The notes: generated by a model not told the origin, from the sequence alone. A stretch of DNA of 64,000 nucleotides from Bradyrhizobium stylosanthis (GCF_001641335.1 NZ_LVEM01000003.1:1408043-1472042), one strand, 5' to 3'; counted from the stretch's first letter, positions 39,352 to 48,793 are shown. Made by a program: numbers and translations.

Positions 39352-39540
39352 ATGACTAACTGGACGATTGAAACGATGGTGTACTGCCGGCGCGGGAGCA
39401 AGAGCGGGCGCGCCGCTGCCGACATCTTCGTCGGAAAGCGCAATAGCGCAGATGGTGGCAAGACTTGGATCGCTGTGGGGGTGTTGGCCGAGATCGGCGA
39501 TCTCTCCCGCTTTCAGAATCCGCGCGAGCTGATGGGCTAA
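39352..39540 (+). CDS. small hypothetical protein, cassette gene 4
   Basis: A 62-aa protein starting MTNWTIETMVYCRRGSKSGR with GKTWIAVGVLAEIGD, predicted mostly beta. It looks like small phage-associated proteins but I cannot name a family. It is the last gene of the cassette, immediately before the stretch leading to the radical SAM operon. Confidence 0.5.
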   Translation: MTNWTIETMVYCRRGSKSGRAAADIFVGKRNSADGGKTWIAVGVLAEIGDLSRFQNPRELMG

Positions 39541-39966
39541 CTGAGCCTAGCTAGTCTAGCTAAGCCAGTATCTCTGTAGATCGTCCTGGAAGGACGCTGG
39601 CTGGATTATCCCGTAACTTCTTGGGCGGCTTCAGACCGCGGGAATGACATGGGAGATCCACCGGCGGGGGCCATGATGAAGCGGCACATTCCTCCGACCT
39701 CGAAGACGATTCAAGATTTCGCCGATCAGCCCGAGTGGTCAAAGTTATGGGTAATTGAAAGCTTCGCCGAGAGTAGACCGGCTCGGCACTCCCAGGCGTC
39801 ACCAAGCGTCGAGACTTGTATAGTCGCGAATAGGAAAAAATACCTAGACATAAACGCGGTTGTCCGACATTACTACAACGTCGGAGTTTCACTCGAGGCG
39901 ATCGCAGTATCCACTGCGCGGGGGCTAAGCTTAAACTCCGTCTAATAAGAGGATGAGAGTATCTTG
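39541..39966. other. upstream region of the radical SAM operon
   Basis: It holds an unsupported plus-strand frame (from 39649, or ATG 39673, to 39945, ending TARGLSLNSV) with no family match. A promoter for the operon should lie here. I see no clean sigma-54 or sigma-70 element. Confidence 0.3.
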
Positions 39967-41100
39967 ATGTTTGAGTCACGGGCAGAGGGTCTTGTATCCG
40001 AGGCACGAGTACAGTCGGAAAAGAAGGTCCCCTCCGATGCTACGCTCATGAACTTCATAGAGGGTGCGCGCTTCGTCCCAGAAAATGAGTTGCAGGCGAA
40101 TGACATCACGCAATATCACGTCACGAAGTTCTATCGCGAGCACATTCAAAAGAGCCGATACTACGAGCAGCTGAAACACATAGTCGAGCCTTCGCTCAAG
40201 GAGCTCGAAAGTCCCGGAAGCCTTGACACGAGCGGCGAGCACGACAACACCGTTGTGCCCGGCTTGCAACACAAATACCCGCAGACAGGACTGCTGCTCG
40301 TCACCGATCGCTGTGCATCATATTGCCGTTACTGCTTCCGCAAGCGTATTGTCGGCAAGGATTCGGACGAGATCGCCCCGGATTTCGCTGAAGTGGCTCG
40401 CTATATCGGTGCCCATCCAGAGATGAACAATGTGCTGCTCTCGGGCGGCGATCCGTTCATCCTAAGCACCACCAAGCTCGAAATGATCGTCGACCACCTG
40501 CTGCCGATTCCGCATGTGACCTCCATCCGCTTCGGGACCAAGACGGTGGCCTTCTCTCCCAAGCGGCTGGAGGATCCGACCCTCGCTGATCTGTTCCGGC
40601 GCATGCACGAGGCGGGCACGACGCCGATCATCGTCGCCCACTTCGATCACATGGGCGAAATCTCGTCCGAAGCTGAGCATTGCATCCGCGGGCTGCGCGC
40701 GCATGGCGTCCAGTTCCTCAATCAGACGGTGCTGCTCGCGAACGTGAATGACGACCCCGCTATCATTGCCGACACCTTCGCCAAGTGCCATGAGATCGGC
40801 GTGCAGCCGTACTATCTGTTCCAGGGGCGACCAGTGAAAGGTGCGTCGCACTTTCAGGTGCCGCTCGCCCGCGGCATCGAGATCGCCAAAGGGGCCAATC
40901 AGCGGCTGAGCGGGATCCAGAAAACGTTCAAGTACATCATGTCGCATTATACCGGGAAGATCGAAATTCTCGACCTCGGCGACGATGGCCGCGTGTACAT
41001 GCGCTACCACCAGAACAAATATCCGGACAAGATTGGCAAGATCTTCTCCCGCCCGTATGTTGAGGACGCCTACTGGCTCGACGATTTGCCGGAAGCCTGA
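39967..41100 (+). CDS. KamA-like radical SAM protein without PLP motif
   Basis: A 377-aa protein of the lysine 2,3-aminomutase (KamA) family. The radical SAM cluster motif is CASYCRYC (Cys116, 120, 123) after GLLLVTDR, followed by FRKRIVGKDSDE, NVLLSGGDPF, SIRFGTKTVAFSPKRL and FLNQTVLLANVNDD, all typical of KamA. Classical aminomutases bind PLP through a Lys in a GGGGK-P motif near the C-terminus. Here that region reads SGIQKTFKYIMSHYTGKIEI and LDLGDDGRVYMRYHQN, with no such motif. It may therefore catalyse a PLP-independent radical reaction. First gene of a four-gene operon; ggt follows after 15 bases. ATG 39967 is chosen over TTG 39964. Confidence 0.88.
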   Translation: MFESRAEGLVSEARVQSEKKVPSDATLMNFIEGARFVPENELQANDITQYHVTKFYREHIQKSRYYEQLKHIVEPSLKELESPGSLDTSGEHDNTVVPGLQHKYPQTGLLLVTDRCASYCRYCFRKRIVGKDSDEIAPDFAEVARYIGAHPEMNNVLLSGGDPFILSTTKLEMIVDHLLPIPHVTSIRFGTKTVAFSPKRLEDPTLADLFRRMHEAGTTPIIVAHFDHMGEISSEAEHCIRGLRAHGVQFLNQTVLLANVNDDPAIIADTFAKCHEIGVQPYYLFQGRPVKGASHFQVPLARGIEIAKGANQRLSGIQKTFKYIMSHYTGKIEILDLGDDGRVYMRYHQNKYPDKIGKIFSRPYVEDAYWLDDLPEA

Positions 41101-41115
41101 CCCGGAGCGTTCGCG

Positions 41116-42717
41116 ATGCTGGCCGCAGATCGAGAGCCCCGCGGCGTTGCGCCCGCGGAGGGACGCAAGCCGGTAAGCCTGGCAGCGGTGGTGACGGCCT
41201 TTCCGCTCGCCACCCAAGCCGGGCTTGCCACATTACGTGCGGGCGGCAACGCCATGGACGCGGCGGTCGCCGCCGCGTGGGCGTTGTCCGTCTGCGAACC
41301 GAGCGCGTCCGGGCTGGGTGGACAGACGTCGATGCTCGTGCGCCGTACCGACGGATCAATCCGGATCATCGACGGACAGTCGCGCGCACCCGCGGCGGCA
41401 TCGCTTGAGACGATCACGGCGGTCCAGCAGCGCCGCGGTCATCGCGCCTGCACGGTTCCGTCGGCTCCCGCCACTCCCGACTGGGCGCAGCGCCAATATG
41501 GCGTGCTCAGTCGCGCCCAGGTGTTGGCGCCGGCGATCGGGAACGCGGAAGATGGCTATCCCATCACGCAGCTGCAGCATCGGCAGTGCCGATGGGTGGC
41601 CCAATGTCTGCGCGCCGGCGCGGCGGCGGAGTTGTTCCTGGCGGACGGCCGGCCGCCGCCCGTCGGCTCGACGTTCCGCCAGCCCGCATTGGCGGTCACG
41701 CTCCGCGAGCTCGTGCGTCGCGGCATCGAGGATTTCTACCAGGGCTCCATTGCCCGCCGGATCACGGCGGACATGGCGGCGTGCGGCGGGCTCATCACTG
41801 CGGCCGACCTCTCAGCCTGCGCTCCGCCGGTCGAGACAGATCCGCTGTCGGTCGAGTACGCCGGCTGCCGGATCGTCAGTGCTCCGGCGCCGAACGGCGG
41901 CCCGCAGCTCCTCATGGCGTTCAACCTGTTGAAAGAGCTCGCGGAGCACGGCTTTGCGAGATCGGAAAGCGGATGGCGCAAGGCGCTCGCCCTTGCCGTG
42001 TCGGCCGCGTTCCGCGAACGCGAGCACATGAGCTCGCAGCAGCCCGCGCTAACTTTGCGCGACCCGCTGAGTCGGGATCATGCAAGGCGGGTTGCGGCCG
42101 CGATTGCTGGCTCGCGAAAGCTCGCCTTCACGGCCGATTGCGCCGAAGAGCCCGGCGATACAACCCATCTGATGGCGTGCGACCAGCACGGCATGATCGT
42201 CAGCCTGACTCAGTCGATCCAATCTGTATTCGGCGCGAAGGTCGCGCACCGCACGCTCGGCTTTGTCTACAACAATTATCTCTGCACTTGTCCGCGCACA
42301 CCCCATGCTCATGCGCTCGCGCCGCGGTGCCGGCCCCGCTCGAACATCGCGCCGACGCTAGTGTTGGGCGGCCCCGCCGCAACGCCATTGCTTGCATTGG
42401 GCGCGGCCGGCAGCCGCCGCATCATCTCGGCCATTCTCCAGGTCACGTGCGACGTGATCGATCACGGCCGTGACATCGTTTCGGCCGTCGATGCGCCGCG
42501 CGTGCACGGGCTCGTGGGCGGCAAGGTCTGGATCGAGCGGCCGGCCGCGGACGACGCCTTGCTGAGTAGCCTCCTGGCGAGCGGACGCGAGCCCGTCATC
42601 CGGTCACGCCACAGCTACGCCATGGCGGCCGTGCACGCGCTGCAGTTCTCCCCGGACGGCGGCGTGACGGGGGCGGCCGACCCCCGGCGTGACGGAACGG
42701 CGGGAACGTTCCAGTGA
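41116..42717 (+). CDS. gamma-glutamyltransferase family protein
   Basis: A 533-aa Ntn-hydrolase of the gamma-glutamyltransferase family; members transfer or hydrolyse gamma-glutamyl groups after self-cleavage at a Thr. The large-subunit motif TQAGLATLRAGGNAMDAAVA and PSASGLGGQTSML are present. The processing/nucleophile site is GDTTHLMACDQHGMIVSLTQ, and APRCRPRSNIAPTLVLGGPA stands in for the usual PRSSMSPTI block. It has no signal peptide, unlike periplasmic GGT, so it probably acts in the cytoplasm on a pathway intermediate. GGAGCG precedes the ATG. Its stop overlaps the next start (GTGA). Confidence 0.88.
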   Translation: MLAADREPRGVAPAEGRKPVSLAAVVTAFPLATQAGLATLRAGGNAMDAAVAAAWALSVCEPSASGLGGQTSMLVRRTDGSIRIIDGQSRAPAAASLETITAVQQRRGHRACTVPSAPATPDWAQRQYGVLSRAQVLAPAIGNAEDGYPITQLQHRQCRWVAQCLRAGAAAELFLADGRPPPVGSTFRQPALAVTLRELVRRGIEDFYQGSIARRITADMAACGGLITAADLSACAPPVETDPLSVEYAGCRIVSAPAPNGGPQLLMAFNLLKELAEHGFARSESGWRKALALAVSAAFREREHMSSQQPALTLRDPLSRDHARRVAAAIAGSRKLAFTADCAEEPGDTTHLMACDQHGMIVSLTQSIQSVFGAKVAHRTLGFVYNNYLCTCPRTPHAHALAPRCRPRSNIAPTLVLGGPAATPLLALGAAGSRRIISAILQVTCDVIDHGRDIVSAVDAPRVHGLVGGKVWIERPAADDALLSSLLASGREPVIRSRHSYAMAAVHALQFSPDGGVTGAADPRRDGTAGTFQ

Positions 42718-43520
42718 TCGAAAAATCGACCACCCCACCCGAGTCGACGGGCGCGATAGCTACGACCGATTGGCTCTTGGTCTTCTTGTTCGCGCTTCCG
42801 GTCGGGATCGCGCTCGCCAAGATTCCGGTCTTCCCGACCGCCGCCGTGACGACAGGCCTTTTCTCGCTTGCCGACGTGCCTGCACATTTTCACGCCGCGG
42901 CCGAAAATGTGCTGCTGGTAGCGCTGGGCGCCGTGATCGTCGCGGTTTTCCGGCTAACACTCGGCGTGAGGGTCCTCAGCTTCTTTCGCCCCATCCTTCT
43001 GGCGATGGGGTTCGATATCCTGGGTATCCCGATCAGCCTCGCGTTCGTTCTAGTGGTGCTTGTGGTCATGGTCGCGCTTCGCCGGCTGCTCACGACCAAT
43101 CACAACTACTCGCGCCTCGGCGTGCTGTTGAGTCTCGCCGCGGCGTGTCTGTTCGTCCCCTTGATCATCGGAAGTTGGTGGAATATCGCATGGCTGCGTG
43201 AGATTTCCCTGTTTCCTGTTATCGCGCTGTGCCTGACCTGCGAGAGCTTCGCTAAGGTGCTCGACCAGGACGGTTTGGCAGAGGCCCTCTGGCGGATGCT
43301 GATGGCGGTGATCGCGGCCGTCCTGATCGTGAGCTTGATCAAGCTGCCGGGCACGTTCAACTTCTTTCTCCGATTCCCCGAAATGGTGCTGGCGCTTGCC
43401 GGCAGCATACTGCTGATCAACAGGTATCTTGACGTTCGCTTGTTCGAAGGCATGAACCCGTTCGTTCGAGGACCCCTGGTTGAGAAGCGGATGCCGCCCC
43501 GCGGTGGTCGGAGCAAGTGA
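42714..43520 (+). CDS. 7TM membrane protein of the transglutaminase-associated family
   Basis: A 268-aa inner-membrane protein with about seven hydrophobic helices, including DWLLVFLFALPVGIALA, VLLVALGAVIVAVFRL, SLAFVLVVLVVMVALRR, GVLLSLAAACLFVPLIIGSW and VIAAVLIVSLIKL. The segments LFPVIALCLTCESFAKVL, RFPEMVLALAGSILLINRYL and DVRLFE match the 7TM domain that is usually fused to an inactive transglutaminase and found beside glutamate-ligase-like ATP-grasp genes. Here it is free-standing and sits before an ATP-grasp gene. GTG 42714 overlaps the ggt stop, so translation is coupled. It may anchor the pathway or export its product. Confidence 0.8.
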   Translation: MIEKSTTPPESTGAIATTDWLLVFLFALPVGIALAKIPVFPTAAVTTGLFSLADVPAHFHAAAENVLLVALGAVIVAVFRLTLGVRVLSFFRPILLAMGFDILGIPISLAFVLVVLVVMVALRRLLTTNHNYSRLGVLLSLAAACLFVPLIIGSWWNIAWLREISLFPVIALCLTCESFAKVLDQDGLAEALWRMLMAVIAAVLIVSLIKLPGTFNFFLRFPEMVLALAGSILLINRYLDVRLFEGMNPFVRGPLVEKRMPPRGGRSK

Positions 43521-43548
43521 TGACTTGGAATATCAATTGGAGTCTGAC

Positions 43549-44589
43549 ATGCGCATAGCTGTCGTTTGGAACAGCGATTGTTTGGGAGTGATCAACCGGT
43601 TCGGACAGGTATGTCCCGAGAAATACGGGCGCAACGCCGTCGAAAGCGTGATGGCGGCCCTGCGCGACGGAGGGCATGAAACCCTCCTTTGCGAAGGTGA
43701 CAAAACCCTGCTCGCCACGCTGGAGCGGTTCATGCCGCCGGATCGCCAGGGGCGGCCGTCAGGCATCGTATTTAACATGGCCTACGGAATTCAGGGAGAG
43801 TGCCGCTACACGCATGTTCCGGCCATGCTTGAGATGGGAGGCGTTCCGTACACCGGGTCGAGCCCTCTCGGCCACGCGCTCGCCCTGGACAAGGTGATCA
43901 CCAAGGAGCTCATCCGTGCCGCCGGCGTCCCGACGCCGAATTTCCAAGTCATGCGGGACGGCACCGAGGTGATCCGCGAGCTGCAGTTTCCGGTGGTGGT
44001 GAAGCCGCGTCACGAATCGACGAGCTTTGGTCTGCAGCTCGTGCGCGACCCGGCTCTGTTGAAGCCTGCCGTGGAGGCGATCGTTGCGCAATACGATCAG
44101 GACGCGCTGGTCGAAGAGTACATCGACGGCCGCGAAATCTGCGTCGCATTGCTCGGCAACGAAGGGATCGAGACCCTGCCGTTGGTAGAGCATGATTTCG
44201 CCGACCGGCCCATTCGCCTGATCACCTGGGAGGACAAGGCGCATCGCGCTGCGGCCGAACCCGAGAAAATATGTCCGGCCCTCGTGGACGAGGACCTCGC
44301 AAAGCGGCTACGCGACATTTCAGTCGCGACGTTCCGCGCGTGCTTCTGCCGCGATTATGCCCGCGTTGATATCCGCGTGGACCGCGCCGGACAGCCGTTT
44401 GTGCTGGAAATCAATTCCATGGCCGCGCTCGGGCAGGGCGCTTCGTATGTGCTCGCCGCCCGCGCGGCGGGCTTGGGCTTTCCGGCGCTAGCCAATCGCA
44501 TCGTCGATGTCGCGCTGGCACGTCATGCATTATCCGACAAAGCGGTGCCCGTTCCTGCGCAGCAACTAGGGTGGAAGGCCACAGCATAG
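43549..44589 (+). CDS. ATP-grasp ligase, D-alanine-D-alanine ligase-like
   Basis: A 346-aa ATP-grasp enzyme. MRIAVVWNSDCLGVINRFG is the N-terminal Rossmann strand. VFNMAYGIQGECRYTHVPAM stands where Ddl has NxxxGxxGEDGxxQ. YTGSSPLGHALALDKVITKE, FPVVVKPRHESTSFGLQLV, VEEYIDGREICVALLG, YARVDIRVDRAGQPFVLEIN and SMAALGQGAS are the ATP- and metal-binding blocks. Such enzymes join an amino acid carboxylate to an amine with ATP. The substrate loop differs enough from Ddl that D-Ala is unlikely to be certain. GGAGTCTGAC precedes ATG 43549. Last gene of the operon. Confidence 0.88.
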   Translation: MRIAVVWNSDCLGVINRFGQVCPEKYGRNAVESVMAALRDGGHETLLCEGDKTLLATLERFMPPDRQGRPSGIVFNMAYGIQGECRYTHVPAMLEMGGVPYTGSSPLGHALALDKVITKELIRAAGVPTPNFQVMRDGTEVIRELQFPVVVKPRHESTSFGLQLVRDPALLKPAVEAIVAQYDQDALVEEYIDGREICVALLGNEGIETLPLVEHDFADRPIRLITWEDKAHRAAAEPEKICPALVDEDLAKRLRDISVATFRACFCRDYARVDIRVDRAGQPFVLEINSMAALGQGASYVLAARAAGLGFPALANRIVDVALARHALSDKAVPVPAQQLGWKATA

Positions 44590-44704
44590 GGATATCTTAG
44601 TGCGAAAGAACCCGAGAAGCGTGTGCGCCCGCTCTTGCGAAGATGCGTGCCGTCCTCGCGCGCCAATTTGCCAAACACGGTCACATGCGGGCTCGATGCC
44701 ATGT

Positions 44705-45103
44705 TCATCGAGCAGCCAGCCAGAGCTCGAGCTCTGGGCACGAGAAGAGCGCTGTCGGGCAGCCAAAAGGGGGCCCTCGGAGCTGTCGCCGGGCGACCGC
44801 ATGAACGACAAGCGTCAGCTTTCCGTGACCAAAAGGGGCTCGGCTTCCTCCCAGAACAGGCAGAAGGTGCCTGTCGCAGTTGATGTGCCGATGGGGGGCA
44901 GCACGCCGGCAACAGCGTCGGCTCGAGCTCGCGGACCGCCGCATGCCGACTTCGTCGATGCGCAGCCTGTACGTCGGCCCAGGCGCTCCGGAGACGGCCG
45001 GCGGAGCCACATCGAGGATGGCGTGATCGCGCTCGAGCACAATCGGCTGCGCATGATGCGCTGCCGATACGCCGCTGATGATTTCAAGCGGGCTTGGCGG
45101 CAT
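44705..45103 (-). pseudogene. remnant after the cyclase-like gene, possibly E2-like
   Basis: The start MPPSPLEIISGVSAAHHAQP lies directly after the stop of the cyclase-like remnant on the same strand, so it was a co-transcribed partner. Later the frame slips; one frame gives RHINCD and the next GTFCLFWEEAEPLLVTE, together resembling the RHxNxDGTFC motif of prokaryotic E2-like ubiquitin-fold ligases. This identification is weak. The stretch is clearly broken in any case. Confidence 0.25.
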
Positions 45104-45816
45104 TCACGGCATTTCGCTGAAAGGCCGGAATGGCTGTTCGACCGCCTTGGCCATTGCGGGAGCCGCTATCGCGGCGTCCATCGCGACCTTGTCGCCCTCC
45201 GCTTCGAGCGAGTCCGCGGCCGTGTCGTAGTCGAGGCCGGAGAGCTTGAGCGTCTCGCCTAAGAGCTTCCTGAACCGCATCGGTGCCGGCGTCATATGCG
45301 GCCGGTCCGATCGCAGTTTCGACGCCGCTGCACAGGCATTGCTCCGCTTCCGAGGCGAGAACGCCGCGGCTGACCGAGCAGCGCACGCGGTCACCTTGCA
45401 TGCCGAGGCAGGTAACGGTCATCGGGTCAAATTCGTAACCGATCGCCAGGCCCAGACCGGCGACTTTCGCCTTCGCTTGAGAGCAAGATCGAAGCTGCCC
45501 TGAGAGCGCCGGCGCACAGCGTCGGCGTCGAGACGATTTCCTGCTCGTAGGTCGTATGAGCCGTCCCCTCCATCAGAAGGACGTGGATGCAATCGCCGAT
45601 GAAGCGGATCCTGCGGCCGCCGAAGTCGGAGGAGACTACCTGGTCGAACTACGACCGGATGACGTGGAAGCTGCGCACGACGTCAACCGCCTTCTTGTCG
45701 ATGTTGTCAGCGACGTATTTGGTGAACCCGTCCAGATCGACGTAGACCAACACCGCCTCCATCGGCCGGGAATTGCCGCGCGTGAGGACCGAGATGTCAA
45801 AATTGCGCAGCTTCAT
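45104..45816 (-). pseudogene. class III nucleotide cyclase-like gene, interrupted
   Basis: From MKLRNFDISVLTRGNSRPME the frame enters VLVYVDLDGFTKYVADNI, which looks like the metal-binding F-x-D-x-x-G-F-T motif of class III adenylate/guanylate cyclases, then stops at 45655. The homology continues in other frames with RRIRFIGDCIHVLLMEGTA (the second catalytic block), LGLAIGYEFDPMTVTCLGMQ and GDRVRCSVSRGVLASEAEQC. It is dead by a stop and frameshifts. Cyclases of this kind with E2-like partners occur in antiphage operons; the assignment to defence is inference. Confidence 0.5.
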
Positions 45817-45849
45817 GCCTTCTTTTACGAGTGGATGGTTCAGCAGTGA

Positions 45850-46714
45850 AATGCCTCTGCGCACACCGTTCGATCCTACCGCGACACATGGCGCCTGTTC
45901 CTCCGGTTTGTGGCTCAACGCTGAGACCGGCCGGCAGCCCAGCTCACACTGGGCGACCTGACAGCCTTCGAGGTCAAGGCCTTCCTGTAATACACCGAGC
46001 AAGAACGCGGAGATACGATCGGCACGCGCAACTGTCGCCTGTCCGCATTGCGTAGCTTCTCCGCTTCGTGGCTGATCGTGAGCCGACGGCTATCGAGCAA
46101 TGCACCCAGGTTCTGCACGTGCCCATAGAGAAAGCACCGATCCACGCGCCGTGCTATCTGCAGCCCGCGGAAGTGAACGCCATTCTGGCCCCGCCCGATC
46201 GCTCGACGATCGAGGGGCAACGCGACCACGCGCTCTTCTCCTTCCTCTATAATGCCGGCGCGCGTATCCAGGAGGCGCTCGATGTTTGCCCGCGGGCAAT
46301 CCGGTTCGAATCGCCAACCTGCGTGCGTCTTTACGGCAAGGGACGAAAGGAACCGCTGAGCCCTCTTTGGCCAGAAACCGTGTCGTTGCTAAGATCGCAG
46401 CTCATGCAACAGCCGAGGACCGACGACGAGCCCATCTTCGTTAATCGATATGGTGTCCCGCTCGGCGTCGGGTGCCGCTACTAGCGCAATACGTCGAAGC
46501 GGCAGCGAAGATCACACCGAGCCTGACTTCGAAGCTCGTAACGCCTCATAGCTTCCGTCATACGACGGCGGTGCATCTGGTGGCGGCAGGCGTTGACGTC
46601 ACGGTGATCCGAAGCTGGCTCGGCCATGTCAGCCTCGACACCACAAACCACTACGCTCAGGGGAATCTGGAAACAAAACGCCTGGCGTTGGAACGCCTCG
46701 AAAGCCCGTCATGA
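45850..46714 (+). pseudogene. tyrosine recombinase/integrase, broken
   Basis: The N-terminal core-binding piece reads ASAHTVRSYRDTWRLFLRFV then stops. Another frame gives LTAFEVKAFL and YTEQERGDTIGTRNCRLSAL. The catalytic domain follows with GARIQEALDV (Arg), GKGRKEPL (Lys), a frameshift near 46475, then TPHSFRHTTAVHLVAAGVDV (His-x-x-Arg), SWLGHVS (His) and TTNHYAQGN (Tyr nucleophile). All catalytic residues survive across frames, but the gene has two stops or shifts. It is the XerD/site-specific integrase type found in rhizobial islands and overlaps the cyclase remnant on the other strand. Confidence 0.85.
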
Positions 46715-47686
46715 TCGGCAAAGCGGCCATCGTGGATGTGTTTCGGCGTGGGCCGATTGGATGCCATCCGGGGGCCCAGTCCAATGCCGATTGACAATCG
46801 TGGAAACAGGACCAGAGCGTTGTTGCCTGGATCGACCCCCTTTAACGACGGGGGAATAATGTGGAGGGGATCGCAGACTACCACCGGATAACACCGGAAA
46901 CGTGGTGCTCCGTCACATTATGATCTGCTGCTGATTACGTTGCTTCCTTTGTGGAATCAGCACCCCGAGCCTACCGGCTCAAGGTGGGCAGCGCCGACCT
47001 CTTCAGAAATTTAACGGAACCCAAGACATTCCCCGGGGCACGGTTCTGTACGTTACGTACTGAACTATGCCCTTCGATCGCCGAATTCAGCTAACCGCCC
47101 GTGATGGTAGCTTGTGGATACCTGAATTAGACTGCGGGACGGCATGAGATCGACGAAAGCGTTCCAAAAGCTGGCTTGCATTATCCGATAAGTTTCCCTA
47201 GCGCGCGATTAGCTGCTCATCTGCGGCTCGCATCCACCGAAGCAGTTGCCCTGGACGGTCATGCCGTCAAACTAATTCGTGGGCGAGCTGCGCATATTAA
47301 TGCAAAGGCGCGCCCGGGGGGCAGTTCGCGAGGCTCGCGATCGTGCATCTTGCTCGTAAAGAGAAGCAGATCACAATCGCTGACGCAGCATTTTCCTTCG
47401 TGTGCCGCCAACTCCCGATGTGATGACGAACACGCGCTGATGCTATTATGCTCTGGCCGTGCAGTCCAATCCGCGGATGGTCACTCTTGTCTCCGGTCGA
47501 AATTCGTGCGGGAGCACACCGTGCAGCCATATTCATTATCCGGCGTAGTTATGGGGCTTTGCGGATCCGGGGGCGCGGCATTTCAGGCGGCGCAATAGAA
47601 ACCTGTGATGCCCGCACTCGAGCTACATCTTCCGCAAGGGGCGCCAGGAGGAGCGGGAATTAAGCCTCCTGCAGCCGAAGGCAGCT
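46715..47686. other. no recognisable gene
   Basis: Nearly 1 kb with only short frames. I see nothing I can name. Confidence 0.35.
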
Positions 47687-48793
47687 TCACAGATTGAAGC
47701 CGTGATCGTTGAGCACCTTGTCTCTGGGACCGCCCTTAATCTCGCGGGCGATTTCCTTGCGAACGGCGGCACCCAACTCCCGCTTGGCATCGTCGACGAG
47801 CTCAGCGTCAACCCCGACCAGGCCTTTGTCGGCGAGCTGTTGGTTCAGTCGGCTGTCAAACTCTTGCCCCATCGCATCAATGAGCTGCTCCTGCGACACG
47901 GCATGGTCTTCGGGTGCGATGCGACGCACAACATTGTCCCAAGGCTGCCAGTCCGTCGCCAAATAGCCGGCGAACTCCTCCGCCTCCTTATTCCGCACGG
48001 ATGTTTCTGCACTGCCAACGTCCGCCTCTGTGACGCCGGAGACATCAAAGTAGCGCATGTCCGGCGCGACATGTTGCAGTGCCAGCCGATCGCGAAGCTT
48101 GTTCTGATACGCAAGATAGACCTCAATGGCGTCGATGTCTCCGACGTCGTAGACGGAGCGCAGCGAGTGAGCCTTCTCGCGCGCGATCTCCTCCAGCGCG
48201 TCCAGGCGGAACATGACGCGCCCCAGATGGACGAGATCGGGAAGACGTGCCGTGTTGTCGTAGAGGCCGTTCTCGACGTCCGCGATGAGCCGTGCGGTTT
48301 GCATGCCGTTCCAGGTTAACGTTCTGCGATCCTCGCAGCTCTGGTTGGCGTCAAGGGCCAGTTGAAAGTACTGCGCGCGCAATTGCGGGTTTTTCGCCGC
48401 CTGTCGCAGATCATTGGCCACCGACTGCCGGAATTGTTCATTATCAGAGTTGACGGACTCCAACAGCTTGTCGAGGAAAAGCGCGTATTCCCGGGCGCCC
48501 GGCTCTTCTGCAGAAACCTGCCAGGCTGCCAGCACCTCTCTGTCGCCCTCCTTCGGGCTGCCCCTGAGCCAGCCTGCGACCGCATCAGTGAGAGCTTCGG
48601 CCTGCTTGTCGTCTGTCGCGGACAGCTCGCTTTCGTCCTCGCGCGAAAGCTGGACGGTCGGACCGACGTAATCCTTAGCCCCTAGAACTATATCCAAATT
48701 CGTCAGCACTCGCTCCGTAAAGGGATTTTCGGTCAGAATTATGCTGGCATCAGCGCCCAACCGCGTCAGCAGATCCTCGGGCAGACTCGTCAA
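47687..48793 (-). CDS. NEL-domain E3 ubiquitin ligase effector, LRR region lost
   Basis: A 368-aa frame that is almost entirely the NEL (novel E3 ligase) domain of IpaH/SspH/NopM type III effectors, which ubiquitinate host proteins. The catalytic Cys sits in ANQSCEDRRTLTWNGMQTAR, followed by NGLYDNTARLPDLVHLGRVM, FRLDALEEIAREKAHSLRSV, DIDAIEVYLAYQNKLRDRL and MRYFDVSGVTEADVGSAETS. Upstream only the last leucine-rich repeat remains (SENQLTSLPEDLLTRL), with a TAG at about 48840. The N-terminal secretion signal and LRR recognition region are gone. TTG 48793 is a nominal start. It is probably a pseudogene, although the catalytic domain is intact. No tts box is seen. Confidence 0.8.
   Translation of the reverse strand: MTSLPEDLLTRLGADASIILTENPFTERVLTNLDIVLGAKDYVGPTVQLSREDESELSATDDKQAEALTDAVAGWLRGSPKEGDREVLAAWQVSAEEPGAREYALFLDKLLESVNSDNEQFRQSVANDLRQAAKNPQLRAQYFQLALDANQSCEDRRTLTWNGMQTARLIADVENGLYDNTARLPDLVHLGRVMFRLDALEEIAREKAHSLRSVYDVGDIDAIEVYLAYQNKLRDRLALQHVAPDMRYFDVSGVTEADVGSAETSVRNKEAEEFAGYLATDWQPWDNVVRRIAPEDHAVSQEQLIDAMGQEFDSRLNQQLADKGLVGVDAELVDDAKRELGAAVRKEIAREIKGGPRDKVLNDHGFNL

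Noticed and set aside
41225..42473. Long alternative frames inside the gamma-glutamyltransferase gene
   Set aside because: They are shadows caused by high GC; only the 41116-42717 frame carries the Ntn-hydrolase motifs.
44810..44840. GCGTCAGCTTTCCGTGACC as a tts box for type III secretion
   Set aside because: It matches only the first half of the TtsI box and no effector gene follows in that direction.
46290..46320. GGTTCGAATCGCCAACC as a tRNA T-arm
   Set aside because: It lies inside the integrase coding region and no cloverleaf can be built around it.
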